Source: an uncultured Odoribacter sp. (lineage in GTDB: Bacteria > Bacteroidota > Bacteroidia > Bacteroidales > Marinifilaceae). Taken from it: a stretch of 8,099 nucleotides of DNA. The position numbers and the translations under genes were made by a program. This document shows, piece by piece, positions 5,946 to 8,099 of the stretch. The notes beneath the pieces were generated by a model, which ran no database searches, was not told the DNA's origin, and saw only the letters and a program-made list of their open reading frames with translations. How positions within the stretch are numbered: position 1 is the stretch's first letter; each line of letters begins with the position of its first letter. The stretch is taken from NCBI GenBank assembly GCA_934725835.1, contig CAKVCR010000121.1, positions 1 to 8,099 of the forward strand. The letters are read 5' to 3'.

Positions 5946-8099
5946 TCATTTCTTTTTTTTATCAAAGATATAGTACACGCAAGGTATCACTACTAACGTC
6001 ATAATGGTTGAGGTAAATAAGCCTCCAATTACTGCCAATGCCATCGGAGAGCGTAAGGATGCCCCCTCTCCGAATCCGAAACACATGGGCAACAAGGCAA
6101 GTATTGTCGTTAAACTTGTCATGATAATTGGGCGGATACGTTGTTGTGCTGCCGCTTGAAGAGCCTCTGTCAAGGTATAACCCTCTTCTTTACGTTTGTT
6201 CGCTGCATCGACCAGCAAAATGGAATTGTTTACTGCGATGCCGGCAAGCATAATGATTCCGATAAAGGCCATCATGTTCAATGAGGCTCCCGCCAGCAGG
6301 AAGGCATAGATACAGCCGACCCCGGCCAATGGAATCGTAAGCAAGATGGTGAACGGATGACGCAAAGACTCAAATTGTGATGCCATCACCATGTAGACAA
6401 GGATAATGGACAGAATCAATGCGAACGAAAGCCCGTTAAACGATTCTGCTCGCTTCTCCTCTTCTCCTGTTATTTTTGCTGAATACTTTGCCGGGAATTG
6501 AATGCTTTTCAGCTGGTCATTGACAGGAGGTGTCACATTGCTCAAAGTATAGTCTTTCTCAAGCATGGCGGTTATTTTCCCGATGCGACTTTGGTTTTTG
6601 CGGCTCACCTCTTTGGGGGCAGAGGAGATGCTCACTTCTGCTATTTCTCCCAAACGGTATTTTTTGTCTCCCTGCACTATTTCTACATTCTGCAATTCTG
6701 CCAATGAAACCTCCGGCACCCGTATTTCGATGTCAATAGGTTCGCCTTCTGATTCAAAGGAGCTGGCTGTCGTGCCGTTGAGTTTATTCTTGACTTGCGA
6801 AGCGACGGAAGAGATGTCTACTCCGTAGATACCGCTTTTTAGCCTGTCTATCTTGATGTCCACTTCCGGTGCGCCCTTCTCCATAGAGGTGCGGACGTCA
6901 TAGATGCCCGCAATGGAGGAGATTCTTTCTTTTATTTCATTGCACAGCTCCTCTATCAATTCCAGCTCCTCGCCTTTCACTTCGATGACAACCGGCGCTT
7001 CGTTATTTCCTAAAATGCTTTGCAAGGCGGATTGCTCCTTTTCGAATGTCATCTCTATACCGTCCGGAATGACATAGTTGAGATTCAGTTGATTGATAAT
7101 GGCATCAGCATCCAGCTGGGAATCTGCTTTCAGGCGGGCTTTGATTTCTGCCTGATTTTCTTCCTCCAATTTGCCGCCGCCGACTTGATTTTCTGTGTTG
7201 GACGGTCCTATTTGTGTGAAAATCCATTCCAAATCTTCACCGGCTAATTCCGTAATCATTGTTTCGATAGTTGCCGCTGCATTGTCTGTACTTTGCAGGC
7301 GGGAACCGGGTTCTAAGGTTACAAAAGTGGAGAATTCTCTGGATTCCGCTTTAGGCATGAATTCCATCTTCAGTAGAGGCACCAGCATGTAGCTGATTAC
7401 GACCAGCACCAAGGCTGTGATGACAACAGCATATCTGTGTTTTAGTAGTTTGCCTACAAATCTGCCATATCCTTTTATCTGTACGGATTCCTTGTTGTTT
7501 GTCTGTTTCTTTATATATTTCGATGCCAACATCGGCATAAGCAGGATGGCAACAAATAAGGATGATAGCAGAGAGAACGACACGGTCCAGGCTTGTTCCT
7601 TAAACAATTCCCCGGCAGCTCCCTGAATGTACACGATGGGAAGAAACACCACTATCGTCGTTAGTGTCGATGAGGTGATGGCTCCTGCCACTTCAGATGT
7701 GCCTTTTGTGGCTGCTTCCATAGGGGACAGACCGTTCTCCAGATTGCGGTATATGTTTTCCATCACTACGATGGCGTTGTCTATCAACATGCCGGCACCA
7801 AGCGCAAGGCCTCCTAATGTCATGATATTGATGGAGAGTCCGTTGAAGTACATCAAGTTGAAGGTTGCAATAATGGATACCGGAATGGATACGCTGACGA
7901 TTAACGTTGTGTTGATGCGTCTTAGGAATACGTACAGCACTATCATTGCCAGCAGGATTCCCATAAGGGCGGAATCCTTCACTTCGCCGATGGAGGCTTT
8001 GATAAAGTCGCCTTGGTTGCTGATTACGTGAAATTCGTAGCCGGGCATGCTTTTTTTGAGCTCTTCCAGTTTTTGCGTGATGTTTTCAACAGCCTGCAC
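5946..8099 (-). CDS. RND efflux permease, HAE1-type (N-terminal ~300 residues outside the window)
   Basis: The frame is open to the right edge and gives 717 residues; the GTG at the edge is an internal valine codon and not a start. The visible part begins at the end of the first periplasmic porter region, so TM1 and most of that region are missing. Numbered from the edge: TM2-6 (~43-192) with TM4 motif GAGMLIDNAIVVMEN (D107, N108), TM7 (~222-243), second periplasmic region (~244-555), and TM8-12 (~556-712) with GIAVNNSILLVD in TM10. It ends in a cytoplasmic lysine tail (FDKKKK) at the normal RND length and has no ATPase extension. In the family this is the inner-membrane, proton-driven part of a tripartite exporter that needs an adaptor and a TolC-like channel; neither is in the window. 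Its TGA is 4 nt from the ATG of the next RND gene, so the two are co-transcribed and may form a mixed trimer as in E. coli MdtBC. Substrate unknown. Confidence 0.92.
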   Translation of the reverse strand: MQAVENITQKLEELKKSMPGYEFHVISNQGDFIKASIGEVKDSALMGILLAMIVLYVFLRRINTTLIVSVSIPVSIIATFNLMYFNGLSINIMTLGGLALGAGMLIDNAIVVMENIYRNLENGLSPMEAATKGTSEVAGAITSSTLTTIVVFLPIVYIQGAAGELFKEQAWTVSFSLLSSLFVAILLMPMLASKYIKKQTNNKESVQIKGYGRFVGKLLKHRYAVVITALVLVVISYMLVPLLKMEFMPKAESREFSTFVTLEPGSRLQSTDNAAATIETMITELAGEDLEWIFTQIGPSNTENQVGGGKLEEENQAEIKARLKADSQLDADAIINQLNLNYVIPDGIEMTFEKEQSALQSILGNNEAPVVIEVKGEELELIEELCNEIKERISSIAGIYDVRTSMEKGAPEVDIKIDRLKSGIYGVDISSVASQVKNKLNGTTASSFESEGEPIDIEIRVPEVSLAELQNVEIVQGDKKYRLGEIAEVSISSAPKEVSRKNQSRIGKITAMLEKDYTLSNVTPPVNDQLKSIQFPAKYSAKITGEEEKRAESFNGLSFALILSIILVYMVMASQFESLRHPFTILLTIPLAGVGCIYAFLLAGASLNMMAFIGIIMLAGIAVNNSILLVDAANKRKEEGYTLTEALQAAAQQRIRPIIMTSLTTILALLPMCFGFGEGASLRSPMALAVIGGLFTSTIMTLVVIPCVYYIFDKKKK
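5953..5960 (-). repeat. A8 homopolymer at the junction of the two RND genes
   Basis: On the coding strand there is a run of eight A, read as AAA AAA AAG in the lysine tail of the upstream RND gene, 4 bases before its TGA. The frame of the downstream RND-ABC gene is also open across the run. Losing one A, or a +1 slip, would therefore join both proteins. Whether slippage occurs is unknown. Confidence 0.6.

Noticed and set aside
5942..5965. In-frame TTG start eight codons upstream of the ATG of the fusion gene
   Set aside because: It would overlap the upstream gene and add a charged MIKKRNDS before the standard RND N-terminus. The ATG at 5941 gives the usual start and a clean 4-nt gap.
5963..5970. 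TATCTTTG on the minus strand matches the Bacteroides -7 promoter box (TAnnTTTG) just before the fusion gene
   Set aside because: It encodes Tyr-Ile-Phe-Asp of the upstream RND tail, and no TTTG -33 box lies at the usual distance. The 4-nt gene gap favours read-through from the upstream gene.
8097..8099. GTG at the right edge as the start codon of the first RND gene
   Set aside because: The protein would lack TM1 and the whole first porter region. The reading frame is simply cut by the window edge.

Overview
The window looks like chromosomal DNA of a Bacteroidales bacterium, most likely Bacteroides or a close relative. The reasons are the moderate GC content, the lack of clear Shine-Dalgarno sites, the Bacteroidetes-like DnaG tail, and the style of the RND pumps. 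This assignment is an inference from family resemblance; no rRNA or other marker is present.

Layout: Bases 1-434 (+) carry the last ~143 codons of a gene best read as the DNA primase dnaG. A perfect 12-bp inverted repeat (416-448) follows and overlaps its stop codon; it serves as a shared, probably bidirectional terminator. Everything from 455 to 8099 is on the minus strand and reads as one tightly packed operon that starts beyond the right edge. In transcription order it holds: (i) an RND-superfamily efflux permease of the HAE1 type, missing its N-terminus (5946-8099); (ii) a second RND permease fused in frame to extra membrane helices and a complete ABC-type ATPase domain (1193-5941, 1582 aa); (iii) a small six-helix ABC-2-type permease (455-1192). 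The gaps are 4 nt and 0 nt.

The notable object is the fusion protein. Residues 1-~1030 are a full RND pump protomer. Residues ~1047-1090 add two membrane helices. Residues 1108-1120 resemble the first strand of an ABC nucleotide-binding domain, including its A-loop tyrosine. About 175 residues containing four more predicted membrane helices come next. The rest of the ATPase follows, with Walker A, Q-loop, signature, Walker B, D-loop and H-loop all intact. The next gene encodes a membrane protein with the ABC-2 coupling-helix motif, which is the obvious partner for that ATPase. The operon therefore seems to join a proton-driven RND pair and an ATP-driven ABC-2 exporter into one genetic, and partly one covalent, unit. 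The substrate cannot be told from the sequence. A periplasmic adaptor and an outer-membrane TolC-like channel are expected upstream, outside the window.

No RNA genes, insertion sequences, CRISPR arrays or non-coding stretches over 300 bases are present; the window is almost entirely coding.
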